38,915 nt of DNA from Cocleimonas sp. (GCA_023146545.1 JAGLBW010000040.1:1-38915); one strand, 5' to 3'; shown: positions 24,423 to 34,096, counted from the stretch's first letter. Notes: generated from the sequence alone by a model not told the origin. Numbers and translations: made by a program.

Positions 24423-25805
24423 TTAAATTGCCTTCGAAAACTGTTGTTTAGGGGAAGATTGTTGACGTTGATAAGCATCAAAAACCATACAGATATTACG
24501 AATCAATAGCCGTCCTGTTGGACTGATTTTTATTTTCTGTTGATCAAGTGTGAGTAGATTATCGTTTGCCATGATCGCAAGTTCTGTTAACTCTGTTGCA
24601 AAATAGGCATTAAAGGTTAATTTAAAGTCAGCTTCAATGCTTAGAATATCCAGTTCAAAATGGCAGCTGAGTTGCTGAATAATATGGTGACGCACTAAGT
24701 CGTCTTCACTGGATGATAAGCCCCGAATAATAGGGAGGTGTTTGTCGGCTATTTGTTGATAATACTGTTCTATATCTTTTTCATTTTGGCTGTAAGCATT
24801 ATTCACTTTGCTGATTGCACTCACACCCATTGCGACTAAATCACAGTCAGCATGGGTGGTATAGCCTTGGAAATTTCGATGCAGTGTGCCTTGTTGTTGT
24901 GCAATCGCTAATTCATCATCAGGCTTAGCAAAGTGATCCATACCAATATAGACATAGCCTGCATCGGTTAATGTTTGGATACTGTCCTGAAGAATCAGTA
25001 ATTTATCTTCAGCAGGTGGGAGTGCTTTTTCATCAATACGACGTTGTGGTTTAAATAAATGAGGAAGGTGAGCGTAATTAAAAATAGATAAGCGATCAGG
25101 TGAAAGCTCAATAACCCCTTTTAATGTTTGCTCAAAGCTCTTTACCGTTTGTAGGGGCAAGCCATAAATTAAATCAATACTAATGGAGTGTGCTTGATTG
25201 TCTCGACAAGCATCAATAATGGCTTTTGTCTCTTCAACGGGTTGTATACGGTTTACCGCTTTTTGTACGTTAGGATCAATATCCTGAACACCTAAACTAA
25301 AACGATTGAAGCCGACCTCTCTTAAAAGGGCAATGGTTTCCTTGCTAACACTACGGGGGTCAATTTCTATGGAATAATCGCCCTCATCATTATCTAATAA
25401 TTGAAATGATTGGCGCGTATAACGCATTAAATCACTGATTTGTTGATGATTTAAAAAAGTGGGTGTACCACCGCCCCAATGGAGTTGTTTGACGGTTCGA
25501 GACGGGTCAAAAAGTGCTGCTTGAAGGTCTATTTCTTGGTATAAATACTCAAGGTATTTTTCTGCTTTTGAATAATTTTTGGTGACAATCTTATTACAGG
25601 CACAATAAAAACAAACGGTATCGCAAAAAGGAATGTGAAAATAAAGTGAGAGTGGCGAGGCGTTCTGATTACTATTTTTAGCGTGTTGCAAGTAATCAGC
25701 TTCGGTGAATTTTTGATGAAAGGCAACTGCTGTTGGATAAGAGGTATAACGTGGTGCAGTAGTGTTGTAACGTTTAATTGTTTCTGCATCAAACTTAATA
25801 TCCAT
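24423..25805 (-). CDS. hemN: Oxygen-independent coproporphyrinogen III oxidase HemN
   Basis: 460 aa radical-SAM enzyme that makes protoporphyrinogen IX without oxygen. The motif CxxxCxxCxC is at C61, C65, C68, C70 (FHIPFCDTVCFYCACNKI). The N-terminus RYNTTAPRYTSYPTA, LHWGGGTPTFL, EIDPRSVSKE and FSLGVQDIDPNVQKAVNR are diagnostic of true HemN rather than the HemW/HutW paralogues. The length matches E. coli HemN (457). A perfect FNR/Anr box lies upstream (25869-25882), with a matching -10, implying induction when oxygen is low. Confidence 0.97.
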   Translation of the reverse strand: MDIKFDAETIKRYNTTAPRYTSYPTAVAFHQKFTEADYLQHAKNSNQNASPLSLYFHIPFCDTVCFYCACNKIVTKNYSKAEKYLEYLYQEIDLQAALFDPSRTVKQLHWGGGTPTFLNHQQISDLMRYTRQSFQLLDNDEGDYSIEIDPRSVSKETIALLREVGFNRFSLGVQDIDPNVQKAVNRIQPVEETKAIIDACRDNQAHSISIDLIYGLPLQTVKSFEQTLKGVIELSPDRLSIFNYAHLPHLFKPQRRIDEKALPPAEDKLLILQDSIQTLTDAGYVYIGMDHFAKPDDELAIAQQQGTLHRNFQGYTTHADCDLVAMGVSAISKVNNAYSQNEKDIEQYYQQIADKHLPIIRGLSSSEDDLVRHHIIQQLSCHFELDILSIEADFKLTFNAYFATELTELAIMANDNLLTLDQQKIKISPTGRLLIRNICMVFDAYQRQQSSPKQQFSKAI

Positions 25806-26514
25806 TATTTTTTGTTTCCAGATGATAATTTTGTCCCTAATTGTAGATCAAACGCTTGATTGTTAACCTTGATATGTATCAAATTTCACCAGAGTTTATT
25901 ACATCAGGGATATTTTTTAGGGGAAATTTCATTAAGACATTCTTCTTTATTTCAGATTTATTCATATCTTAAGATAATTTAATCCTGCCTTTTTAAAATA
26001 GATGAAGGGTTTTATCATCTTTGCTGGTGGTATGATGAAATAAACATCAATAGAAAAATTAATAGCAATCTTTTCATTTGTTTGTAGTCTTTGACTTTAT
26101 CCTATTACTTGCTAAGGGTTGAGTTGATCCTTGTGAAAAGGTCGGTAAAATTTCTTTTTTTGCTTATAAATATATCAGCATTGTGGTGTTTTATATTTGA
26201 TTTTTATAGTTATTTACTTTACTCAGCTTCCTTTTACAGTGTATTGTTGCGAAAAAAAAGGAGCACGTTTTTTGGAATGCTCTAACCTTATAACGTCTTG
26301 AGGTATCTATGGCTCTGTTAGCTAGTAATCTGATGTATCCCTCTTTCTAACCACTCTCTGTGTTAACGCTAAATAACAAAGCGACAGAGTTAATGGCGAA
26401 GTGTCACTTTTCTCACCATAAAACCAGAAGAAAATGATAAAAGTAGAATGACAGGGGTTGATTATTAGTAACATTAGCTTTCACTGTGTTTACTTAAATT
26501 AAAAGATAAAAAAT
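25806..26514. other. Intergenic region between hemN and topA
   Basis: 709 AT-rich bases between divergent genes. The hemN-proximal end carries the FNR promoter. An imperfect 9-bp inverted repeat AAAGCGACA/TGTCACTTT lies at 26378-26410. A 64-codon hydrophobic frame at 26091-26285 has no ribosome site. No topA promoter or RNA gene could be assigned. Confidence 0.45.
25840..25882 (-). promoter_or_regulatory. FNR/Anr-dependent promoter of hemN
   Basis: TTGATATGTATCAA at 25869-25882 is a perfect match to the FNR consensus TTGAT-N4-ATCAA. On the minus strand TACAAT (complement of 25840-25845) is a good -10; with a start site near 25833 the box is centred about 42 bp upstream, the class II activator position (-41.5). 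An inverted-order half-site pair, ATCAA-N4-TTGAT, lies at 25847-25860 between them. Confidence 0.75.
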
Positions 26515-29109
26515 ATGAGTAAAAGTCTCGTTATTGTTGAGTCTCCTGCTAAGGGAAAAACAATTGAAAAATATTTAGGCAAAGATTTTAAAGTCTTAGC
26601 TTCCTATGGTCATGTGCGTGATCTTGTTCCTAAAACAGGGGCAATTGATACTGATAATGATTTTGCGATGAAATACGAAATTATTGATCGTAATAAAAAG
26701 CATGTGGATCGGATTATTAAGGCACTAAAAAAATGTGATAATCTTTATCTTGCCACCGATCCTGACCGAGAGGGCGAGGCAATTTCTTGGCATTTGCAAG
26801 AGTTATTAGAAGAAAAAGGAGTGTTAGAAGGCAAAAATGTGCAACGGGTGGTTTTTCACGAAATCACAAAAAATACAGTACGAGAAGCGGTTGCTAATCC
26901 GCGTGGTCTATCCTTGGATATGGTGGATGCTCAACAAGCCCGTCGTGCGCTTGATTATCTGGTTGGGTTTAATCTTTCACCACTGCTATGGAAGAAAATT
27001 AAACCCGGTTTATCAGCAGGACGAGTACAAAGCCCTGCGTTGCGGATGATTGTTGAACGCGAAGAAGCCATTGAAGCGTTTGTTCCGAAAGAATATTGGA
27101 CACTACAAGGAATTGCAGATAAAGATGGTGAAAAACTCACGCCTAAGTTGCATACCTTCGAGGGTAAAGCGTTAAAGCAGTTCGATCTGAATAATGAAGA
27201 AAAAGCGACGGCAGCTAAAGATAAGCTATTAAACGATGCACAAGGGAAGCTGACGGTCACTCGTTTAGAAAAAAAGCAACGTAAGCGTCAACCTACTGCT
27301 CCTTTTACTACTTCAACCCTGCAACAAGAAGGTGCGCGTAAGCTCTATTTTAATACACGCCGTACCATGAGTGTTGCACAGCAACTTTATGAAGGTATTG
27401 AACTGGGAGATGAAGGTACGGTTGGTTTAATCACTTATATGCGAACCGACTCTGTTACATTAGCACAGGAAGCGCTTGATGAGTTGCGTGAATTAATCAG
27501 CACGCGTTATGGTGATGATTTTGTAAATCCAGAACCTCGCACTTTTAAGACAAAATCAAAGAATGCGCAAGAAGCTCATGAGGCGATTCGTCCGACCTCA
27601 GCTTTTTATATCCCTGATGACATCAAAGCGTATTTAACGGATGAGCAATATAAACTGTATGCCTTAATTTGGAAGCGTACCGTTGCGTGTCAAATGATTC
27701 ATGCCACAATGGATACGGTTTCGGCTGATTTGTCGGCGAATGAGAATAGTTTTTTTCGTGCGACAGGTTCAGCAATTCGGCATTTAGGCTTTATGCGAGT
27801 TTATAAAGAAGGCTTGGATGATAATGCTAAGGATGACAGTAAAGAAAAGCTGTTACCTATTATGAAAAAGGGTGACATCCTTACGCTGAATGATATTAAG
27901 GCAGACCAGCATTTTACTGAGCCACCACCCCGTTACTCTGAAGCTAGTCTAGTGAAAACTTTGGAAGAATATGATATTGGTCGTCCTTCCACCTACGCCA
28001 ACATTATTTCTACCTTGCAATCACGCGAATACGTTGAGATTGAAACCCGTCGTTTTTATCCGACGGATATTGGTCGCATTGTGAATCGTTTTCTTACCAT
28101 GCACTTTACCCAATACGTTGATTATGATTTTACGGCCAATTTAGAAGGTCAGTTAGATGATATTTCATTAGGTAAGAAAAAATGGGTGCCGTTATTAAAA
28201 GAATTTTGGAAACCCTTTCATAAACTCGTGCTTGATAAAGACGAAAATGTCAGCCGTGAAGAAGTGATGCAAGCGCGTGTCATCGGCGATGATCCTGAAA
28301 CAGGAAAGCCGATTTCGGTACGTATGGGACGTTATGGACCTTTTGTTCAAAAAGGTACAAAAGATGATGAGGAAAAGCCTAAATTTGCCAGTTTATTAGC
28401 GGGGCAAAAAATGGATGCGGTGACGCTTGAAGATGCTTTAATTTTATTCCAATTACCCCGTGATTTAGGTGAGACTGCCGAGGGTGAAAAAGTATCCACG
28501 AATTTTGGTCGTTTTGGTCCTTACGTCAAATACGGTAGTAAATTTGTTTCTATTCCTAAAGATGAAGACAGTACACCTTATACCATTACGGTTGAAAGAG
28601 CATTAGTGCTGGTTGCAGAGAAGAAACAAGCTGATATTGATAAGGTTATTGCACACTGGGAAGACGAAGGTATTCAGATTCTTAAAGGGCGTTGGGGACC
28701 TTATGTTACTGATGGTAATAAAAATGCCAAAATGCCCTCGAAGGATTATGATCCTACTACCTTAACCTTGGAAGAGTGTCAGGCGTTATTAGCAAAAGCT
28801 CCTGAGCGTAAAAGACGTGGTGCTAAGCAGAAAAAACCCGCTACCAAAGCTAAAAAAGAGGATAAAAAACTAACACCAAAGCAGGAAGCGGCGAAGCAAA
28901 AGCGTGAGGAAAAAGCCAAAGCTAAAAAAGCAGAGATCGCTCGATTACGTCGTAATAAAAAGGCGAGAGAAAGGAATGCTAAGCTTCGCAAGGAGAAGGA
29001 AAAACAAAAAGCAAAAGAGAAAAAAGCGGCATTAGCCGCTCGAAAAAAGGCGGCCGATGAAAACAGAAAGCAAGCAGTGGCGGCTAAAAAGAAGAAGGCG
29101 ACAGAATAA
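26515..29109 (+). CDS. topA: DNA topoisomerase I (type IA) with zinc-free C-terminus and basic tail
   Basis: 864 aa enzyme that relaxes negative supercoils. The Toprim domain begins SLVIVESPAKGKTIEKYL (E9) and contains YLATDPDREGEA (D82, D84). The nucleophile is Y308 in GLITYMRTDSV. EAHEAIRPTS, PPRYSEASLVKTLEE and GRPSTYANII are further type IA signatures. The C-terminus differs from E. coli: instead of Cys4 zinc ribbons it has Toprim_C repeats without cysteines (GRYGPFVQKG, GRFGPYVKYG, GRWGPYVTDG), then a roughly 90-residue Lys/Arg/Ala tail. The tail is likely a flexible DNA- or RNA-polymerase-contacting element. The ribosome site is weak. Confidence 0.97.
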   Translation: MSKSLVIVESPAKGKTIEKYLGKDFKVLASYGHVRDLVPKTGAIDTDNDFAMKYEIIDRNKKHVDRIIKALKKCDNLYLATDPDREGEAISWHLQELLEEKGVLEGKNVQRVVFHEITKNTVREAVANPRGLSLDMVDAQQARRALDYLVGFNLSPLLWKKIKPGLSAGRVQSPALRMIVEREEAIEAFVPKEYWTLQGIADKDGEKLTPKLHTFEGKALKQFDLNNEEKATAAKDKLLNDAQGKLTVTRLEKKQRKRQPTAPFTTSTLQQEGARKLYFNTRRTMSVAQQLYEGIELGDEGTVGLITYMRTDSVTLAQEALDELRELISTRYGDDFVNPEPRTFKTKSKNAQEAHEAIRPTSAFYIPDDIKAYLTDEQYKLYALIWKRTVACQMIHATMDTVSADLSANENSFFRATGSAIRHLGFMRVYKEGLDDNAKDDSKEKLLPIMKKGDILTLNDIKADQHFTEPPPRYSEASLVKTLEEYDIGRPSTYANIISTLQSREYVEIETRRFYPTDIGRIVNRFLTMHFTQYVDYDFTANLEGQLDDISLGKKKWVPLLKEFWKPFHKLVLDKDENVSREEVMQARVIGDDPETGKPISVRMGRYGPFVQKGTKDDEEKPKFASLLAGQKMDAVTLEDALILFQLPRDLGETAEGEKVSTNFGRFGPYVKYGSKFVSIPKDEDSTPYTITVERALVLVAEKKQADIDKVIAHWEDEGIQILKGRWGPYVTDGNKNAKMPSKDYDPTTLTLEECQALLAKAPERKRRGAKQKKPATKAKKEDKKLTPKQEAAKQKREEKAKAKKAEIARLRRNKKARERNAKLRKEKEKQKAKEKKAALAARKKAADENRKQAVAAKKKKATE

Positions 29110-29181
29110 CTATTAACCTTTCTATGTGTAAGGTTAGCTGGAGTTAAGGTTGTTGTTCCTATAGTTTTGTCTTGTGGGTGA

Positions 29182-29198
29182 ATTTTGACAGTCAAAAT
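29182..29198. promoter_or_regulatory. 17-bp perfect palindrome overlapping a -35, candidate operator
   Basis: ATTTTGAC-A-GTCAAAAT, an 8+1+8 palindrome. It contains TTGACA (29185-29190), a consensus -35; 17 bp further, TAGAGA (29208-29213) is a mediocre -10. A second inverted repeat, AGAGATCAAT (29209-29218) and ATTGATCTCT (29254-29263), overlaps the -10 region. It lies 84 nt upstream of the oxidase/cytochrome fusion gene. Confidence 0.45.
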
Positions 29199-29281
29199 AT
29201 TGATTGTTAGAGATCAATGCGATTGTATTCAGGCTTTGTTAAGATAGCGTACTATTGATCTCTTAATTCCCCCTTGTCAAT

Positions 29282-32200
29282 ATGAAACATATTATTCGAT
29301 ATTTTTTATTCGTTCCTCTTCTTTTGTTCTCTGCTCTCTTTGCGCATAATGATGAAAAAAAAGAAGTTTCTCATGCCCAAGACGATGCGTATTGGGCGGC
29401 ACTCGCCAAAAACTACCCACGTTACACTCCTTCTTTACAAAGACGATCAGCTAAAGTAGTCCCCCCTTATCAAGCAGGTCAATGGGGTGAGATTATTGAT
29501 TGGCCACATATTCCTGTGTCTGCGGCTAATTTGCCTGATGGTCGTCTGATCACTTGGGCTTCCAATAAAAAAACCAGTTTTCCGCGTGGGGTTGAATACA
29601 CCTATGCTACCTTGTGGAATCCAAAAACAGGTCAATTTACCGAAAAAAATAATACCTACCATGATATGTTTTGCAGTCATCTCTCACTGCTTGAGGATGG
29701 ACGTTTGTTTGTAACAGGGGGAACGAATTGGGTTAAAACGACCAGCATTTTTGATTATCGAACCAATCAATGGTCAAGAAGTGATGATATGGGGCGCGGG
29801 CGTTGGTATCCCACCAATGTGACCTTGCCTTCGGGGCAAGTGTTCAGTGCATTAGGTTCAGGTGGTGGGCGTTACCCTGAATTATGGACAGAAGGTCAGG
29901 GCTGGAAAGTATTAACAGGTATCAGCTTGCAAGATCCTATTTTGCAATATGATGCTTTTTATGAAAGGGCATGGTGGCCGTTATTGCATCTTGCACCCCA
30001 AGGTAATATTTTTCATTCAGGGCCCACCCCACAAATGCACAGTATTAGTACTAAAGCGTTGGGACGTGTAACTCAAGTCGGTGACCTTATTAGGGATTGG
30101 TATCCTAAGCATGGAACAACTGTAATGTTTGATAAGGGTAAGTTACTGGTAGCGGGGGGTGCTATTTCAGGTGTGAATCAAAAAAGCAGTCATAAAGCAA
30201 TGGTGATTGATATTAATGCTGCTACCCCTAAAATTACCCCGCTACCATCCATGCGGTATGCCCGTAAGTTCCATAATAGTGTGATGTTGCCAACAGGGGA
30301 TGTCTTAGTCATTGGTGGCAATACTTCAGGCGTAAAATTTAATGATCAAGGCAGTATCTTGCCTCCAGAACTGTGGAATCCTAAAACCCAGCAATGGAAA
30401 ACATTAGCACCCAGTAGTGTGCCTCGAAACTATCATTCTGTTGCCTTATTATTAACCGATGGAAGTGTTATCTCGGGGGGGGGAGGGTTGTGTGATTGTG
30501 CCGCAGATCATCAAAATGCTCAACGCTATAGTCCTCCTTATTTGTTTAATCAGGATGGCTCAAAGGCACAGCGTCCTTTAATTATTGAAGCCCCTAAGGT
30601 TATTCGAAACGGTGAAACCTTTACGCTAAAAAGTGATACTGATATTGAGCGTTTTTCCTTAATAAAAATGTCCGCAACAACGCATGCGGTGAACACCGAT
30701 TTACGCTTTTTATCCCCTAAATTTAGTCGCCAACAAGAGGGCGGTTATCGTATTATTGCTGCTGCAAATAAAAACGTATTAACCGCTGGTTATTGGATGT
30801 TATTTGCGATTAACCGTGCTGGTGTTCCTTCGGTTGCAAGAATTATTCAAGTGACAACCCTAAATGGTCTTAAAATAGAGCAACTTACCCATCAATCACA
30901 TCGGGCTAATCATTCGTTGTCTTTAAAGGTGAAGCATCATCCTTTTTCCGCAACGGGTGGTGTTTTTAGCGCTCAGAATATACCGATCGGTTTGGTCATT
31001 AATAAAACAACAGGGACGATTTCAGGAACACCTACAGCGGTCGGGGATTATAATGTTACGCTACAATTTGAACAGGCGGGTTTAAAAACAGCAATTCAGT
31101 TTTCTTGGCGTATTTATAGACAAGGAAAAGTAGCGGGGGTCTCGTATGAGTACTACCAAGGCGAAGGAAATCATCTGCCTGATTTCAACCAATTAGCGGC
31201 TCAACAAAAAAAGGTGAAGTATGGCGTTGTTAATCATTTTAATTTACCCTCCTCAATCACAACACAAGGGGCAGCAGTACGTTTATCGGCTCAAGTTAAG
31301 CTAGCGAAAGCAGATCATTATACGTTTTACCTACGTTCTCAAGGAATCAGTCGTTTATGGGTTGATGGGAAGCGCCTGTTGGATAATGAAAGCATTAATG
31401 AGATTACAGAGCAAACGGTTGTTTTATATTTAACACAAGGTGAGCATCATGTTGTTATTGAATACCTGAATACAAAAGGGCTGCCTTATTTAAACCTAAG
31501 CTATTCAAATCAATATTTTAAAAAGAAAAAACTACCCCGTTCGATTTTAAGTCAATCCCCCTTTTCAAATGTAGCACCTCATATTTTTCCTGTTGTTAGC
31601 CAGAAAAAACAGGTGGGTAATTTTGTTGCCTTTTCGGTCATTGCCAATGATGCTAATGGGGATCTGCTACGTTATAGCGCCGCAGGTTTGCCGAAAGGTT
31701 TAAGTATTAATGCATCTACGGGGATTATTTCGGGAACATCCTCAAAAATAGGGGACTACAATGTGGTCATTGTGGTAACCGATACGAAAGGAAAAAAAAC
31801 ATCAATAACAATGGCTTGGCATATCGTGGGGAAATTGCAGATTACCCCGATTATTAAACCGCCAAAACCACTGGGGCGTTCGATTATTTACAATGTGCAG
31901 ACGAATTCACAGCTTGAAGTCGAGTATAAATGGCAATTTGGTGATGGCACACCGACGACAGCCTATTCAACATCAGAACAGATACAGCATCGTTTCACTC
32001 AAGCAGGTAACTACAAAGTCACCGTGATTGCAAAAGATAAGGCGGGTAATAAGGCAACGTACCAATTTGGACAATCAGTTTACTTGCCGATGACAACAGG
32101 TCGAGCCAAATCGTCAATGAGCATTGTTTATAATACCCATGCTGAAAGTGATCATCTGTGGAATGTGAACCCTGATAATCAAACGGTAACGGGGTTTAAT

Positions 32201-34096
32201 GCCACCCTTCAGACAAAAATAGTCGAAATTAAGGTGGGTGAAACGCCCCGCGCTTTAGCGTTTTCGCCCAAGGGAACCTTATGGGTAACGAATAAAACCA
32301 GTGCTACGGTTAGTATCATTGATACCCAAAAACTAGAAGTGATCCGCACCATTAAATTACCGACTGCTTCTCAGCCTCACGGTATTATTTTTTCTGAAAA
32401 GGATAATACCGCTTATATTGCCTTGGAAGCGACAGGGGAAATTATAAAAATAGCAGGAGCAACAGGAAAAATAATCACGCGGTTAGCTGTGGGTAATAAT
32501 CCGCGTCATCTAACGCTCAATGCAGCTGAAAATAAGCTGTATGTTTCACGTTATATCACACCCCCTTTACCGAGTGAATCAAACGCTTCTCCTCAAACTC
32601 AGCGTAAGGGAATTAAACAAGGGGGTGAAGTCGTGGTGGTTGGGCTTGATCCGTTTCATTTCGAAACAAGTATTGTGCTACAACACAGTAATCGTCAAGA
32701 TTCTGAACACAGTGCACGCGGTCTTCCTAACTATCTTGGTGCCGTTGCGCTCTCGCCTGATGGTCTCAGTGGTTGGGTTCCTTCTAAGCAAGATAATATT
32801 AAACGTGGAAAATACCGTGATGGCTTACCATTAACGCATGATAATACGGTAAGAAGCATTACCTCTAAAATTAATACAGCAACGGCAAAAGAATTACCCA
32901 GCGCCCGTGTTGATCATGATAATGGCGGGCTTGCCAGTGCCGCAACGTTTGCTCGTTATGGTAATTATTTATTTGTTGCATTAGAAAGCAGTCGAGAAAT
33001 TGCGGTGGTGGATGCATACAACCATGACACCCGCTTTCGGATTAAGACAGAAAGAGCACCACAAGGTTTAGTCATTTCACCTGATGGTCTAACCTTGTAC
33101 AGTCATAATTTTATGGATCGGAGTATCACCGCCTATGATCTTTATGGGCTTATTTATACTCAGAGTGATCAAGCACCTTTAACTGTACGTTTTCAAACAG
33201 TTAGCAAAGAGCGGTTATCTGCTCGTGTTTTGCGCGGTAAGCAATTTTTTTATGATGGGAAGGATACGCGTTTGGCTAAAAATGGTTATATGAGTTGTGC
33301 GTCATGCCATAATGAAGGTCGAGATGATGGCCGCGTTTGGGATCTGACGCAAGTAGGCGAAGGTTTGCGTAATACCATTAGTTTAGTTGGTCGCGGGGGA
33401 ATGGATCACGGTCTGTTACATTGGAGCGGAAATTTTGATGAAGTACAGGATTTTGAAGGACAAATCCGTACTTTATCAGGTGGAACAGGCTTGATGACAA
33501 AGAATGACTTTCATCACGGGACACGGGATAGACCTTTAGGAGAGAAAAAAACAGGGGTGAGTCAAGCACTTGATGATTTAGCTGCCTATATCACCAGTTT
33601 AAAAGCAATACCAAAAAGTCCCTACCGCAACCAGCAAGCGGCTCAGGTGGAGCAAGGTCAGCGGTTGTTTGTTGAAAAAGGCTGTCTTCATTGTCACTCA
33701 GGACAATATTTTACCGACAGTGCCCCGAATAACTTGCATGATATTGGTACACTGAAGACCAGCAGTGGCAAGCGTTTACAGGCGAAATTAAAAGGGATTG
33801 ATACGCCAACACTCCTCGGTGTTTGGCAAACAGCACCGTATTTACACAATGGTTCAGCACTTACTTTGATTGATGCGATAAAAGCGCATAAGGACACGGT
33901 ATTAACGGATAATGAGCGGATTAAATTGAGCCTTTACCTTCGACAGCTAGAAGCAGGGGATAAGGTGACGGTAACAAGACCTGAAGCAAAACCGAAAGTA
34001 AAAAAATCAGGAGGCAGTGTGTCCTTCTCGTTACTCTTCTTTATCGTATTGATGTCTTTTTTCGTATTATACCGTCGCGTTAATCATTTCGTTTGA
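29282..34096 (+). CDS. Exported copper-radical oxidase / PA14 / PKD / YVTN propeller / di-heme cytochrome c fusion with GlyGly-CTERM-like tail
   Basis: 1604 aa. A signal peptide ends near residue 21. Residues about 70-520 form a kelch propeller plus C-terminal domain like galactose or glyoxal oxidase. All copper-radical residues appear: C131 (MFCSH) and Y176 (RWYPTN) for the Tyr-Cys cofactor, Y384-H385 (NYHSVALLL ... GGGGLCDC) and H468 (THAVNTDLR). The stacking Trp of galactose oxidase is not evident, so the substrate may be an aldehyde or another alcohol. An Ig-like domain (about 530-610), a PA14 domain (about 616-755), a second Ig-like domain (about 765-855), PKD (about 865-940) and a YVTN propeller (about 945-1325) follow. 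The di-heme part has CASCH (1339-1343) and CLHCH (1468-1472), plus TAPYLHNGSALTL, as in cytochrome c peroxidase/MauG relatives. GG (1577-1578), a hydrophobic helix and YRR end the protein. It is probably monocistronic. Confidence 0.88.
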   Translation: MKHIIRYFLFVPLLLFSALFAHNDEKKEVSHAQDDAYWAALAKNYPRYTPSLQRRSAKVVPPYQAGQWGEIIDWPHIPVSAANLPDGRLITWASNKKTSFPRGVEYTYATLWNPKTGQFTEKNNTYHDMFCSHLSLLEDGRLFVTGGTNWVKTTSIFDYRTNQWSRSDDMGRGRWYPTNVTLPSGQVFSALGSGGGRYPELWTEGQGWKVLTGISLQDPILQYDAFYERAWWPLLHLAPQGNIFHSGPTPQMHSISTKALGRVTQVGDLIRDWYPKHGTTVMFDKGKLLVAGGAISGVNQKSSHKAMVIDINAATPKITPLPSMRYARKFHNSVMLPTGDVLVIGGNTSGVKFNDQGSILPPELWNPKTQQWKTLAPSSVPRNYHSVALLLTDGSVISGGGGLCDCAADHQNAQRYSPPYLFNQDGSKAQRPLIIEAPKVIRNGETFTLKSDTDIERFSLIKMSATTHAVNTDLRFLSPKFSRQQEGGYRIIAAANKNVLTAGYWMLFAINRAGVPSVARIIQVTTLNGLKIEQLTHQSHRANHSLSLKVKHHPFSATGGVFSAQNIPIGLVINKTTGTISGTPTAVGDYNVTLQFEQAGLKTAIQFSWRIYRQGKVAGVSYEYYQGEGNHLPDFNQLAAQQKKVKYGVVNHFNLPSSITTQGAAVRLSAQVKLAKADHYTFYLRSQGISRLWVDGKRLLDNESINEITEQTVVLYLTQGEHHVVIEYLNTKGLPYLNLSYSNQYFKKKKLPRSILSQSPFSNVAPHIFPVVSQKKQVGNFVAFSVIANDANGDLLRYSAAGLPKGLSINASTGIISGTSSKIGDYNVVIVVTDTKGKKTSITMAWHIVGKLQITPIIKPPKPLGRSIIYNVQTNSQLEVEYKWQFGDGTPTTAYSTSEQIQHRFTQAGNYKVTVIAKDKAGNKATYQFGQSVYLPMTTGRAKSSMSIVYNTHAESDHLWNVNPDNQTVTGFNATLQTKIVEIKVGETPRALAFSPKGTLWVTNKTSATVSIIDTQKLEVIRTIKLPTASQPHGIIFSEKDNTAYIALEATGEIIKIAGATGKIITRLAVGNNPRHLTLNAAENKLYVSRYITPPLPSESNASPQTQRKGIKQGGEVVVVGLDPFHFETSIVLQHSNRQDSEHSARGLPNYLGAVALSPDGLSGWVPSKQDNIKRGKYRDGLPLTHDNTVRSITSKINTATAKELPSARVDHDNGGLASAATFARYGNYLFVALESSREIAVVDAYNHDTRFRIKTERAPQGLVISPDGLTLYSHNFMDRSITAYDLYGLIYTQSDQAPLTVRFQTVSKERLSARVLRGKQFFYDGKDTRLAKNGYMSCASCHNEGRDDGRVWDLTQVGEGLRNTISLVGRGGMDHGLLHWSGNFDEVQDFEGQIRTLSGGTGLMTKNDFHHGTRDRPLGEKKTGVSQALDDLAAYITSLKAIPKSPYRNQQAAQVEQGQRLFVEKGCLHCHSGQYFTDSAPNNLHDIGTLKTSSGKRLQAKLKGIDTPTLLGVWQTAPYLHNGSALTLIDAIKAHKDTVLTDNERIKLSLYLRQLEAGDKVTVTRPEAKPKVKKSGGSVSFSLLFFIVLMSFFVLYRRVNHFV

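Noticed and set aside
26091-26285. 64-codon hydrophobic frame upstream of topA
   Set aside because: TTG start with no ribosome site and composition expected of AT-rich non-coding DNA; an internal GTG start is no better.
28779-29195. 138-codon minus-strand frame opposite the topA tail
   Set aside because: Ala/Phe-rich antisense of the Lys/Ala tail; no ribosome site.
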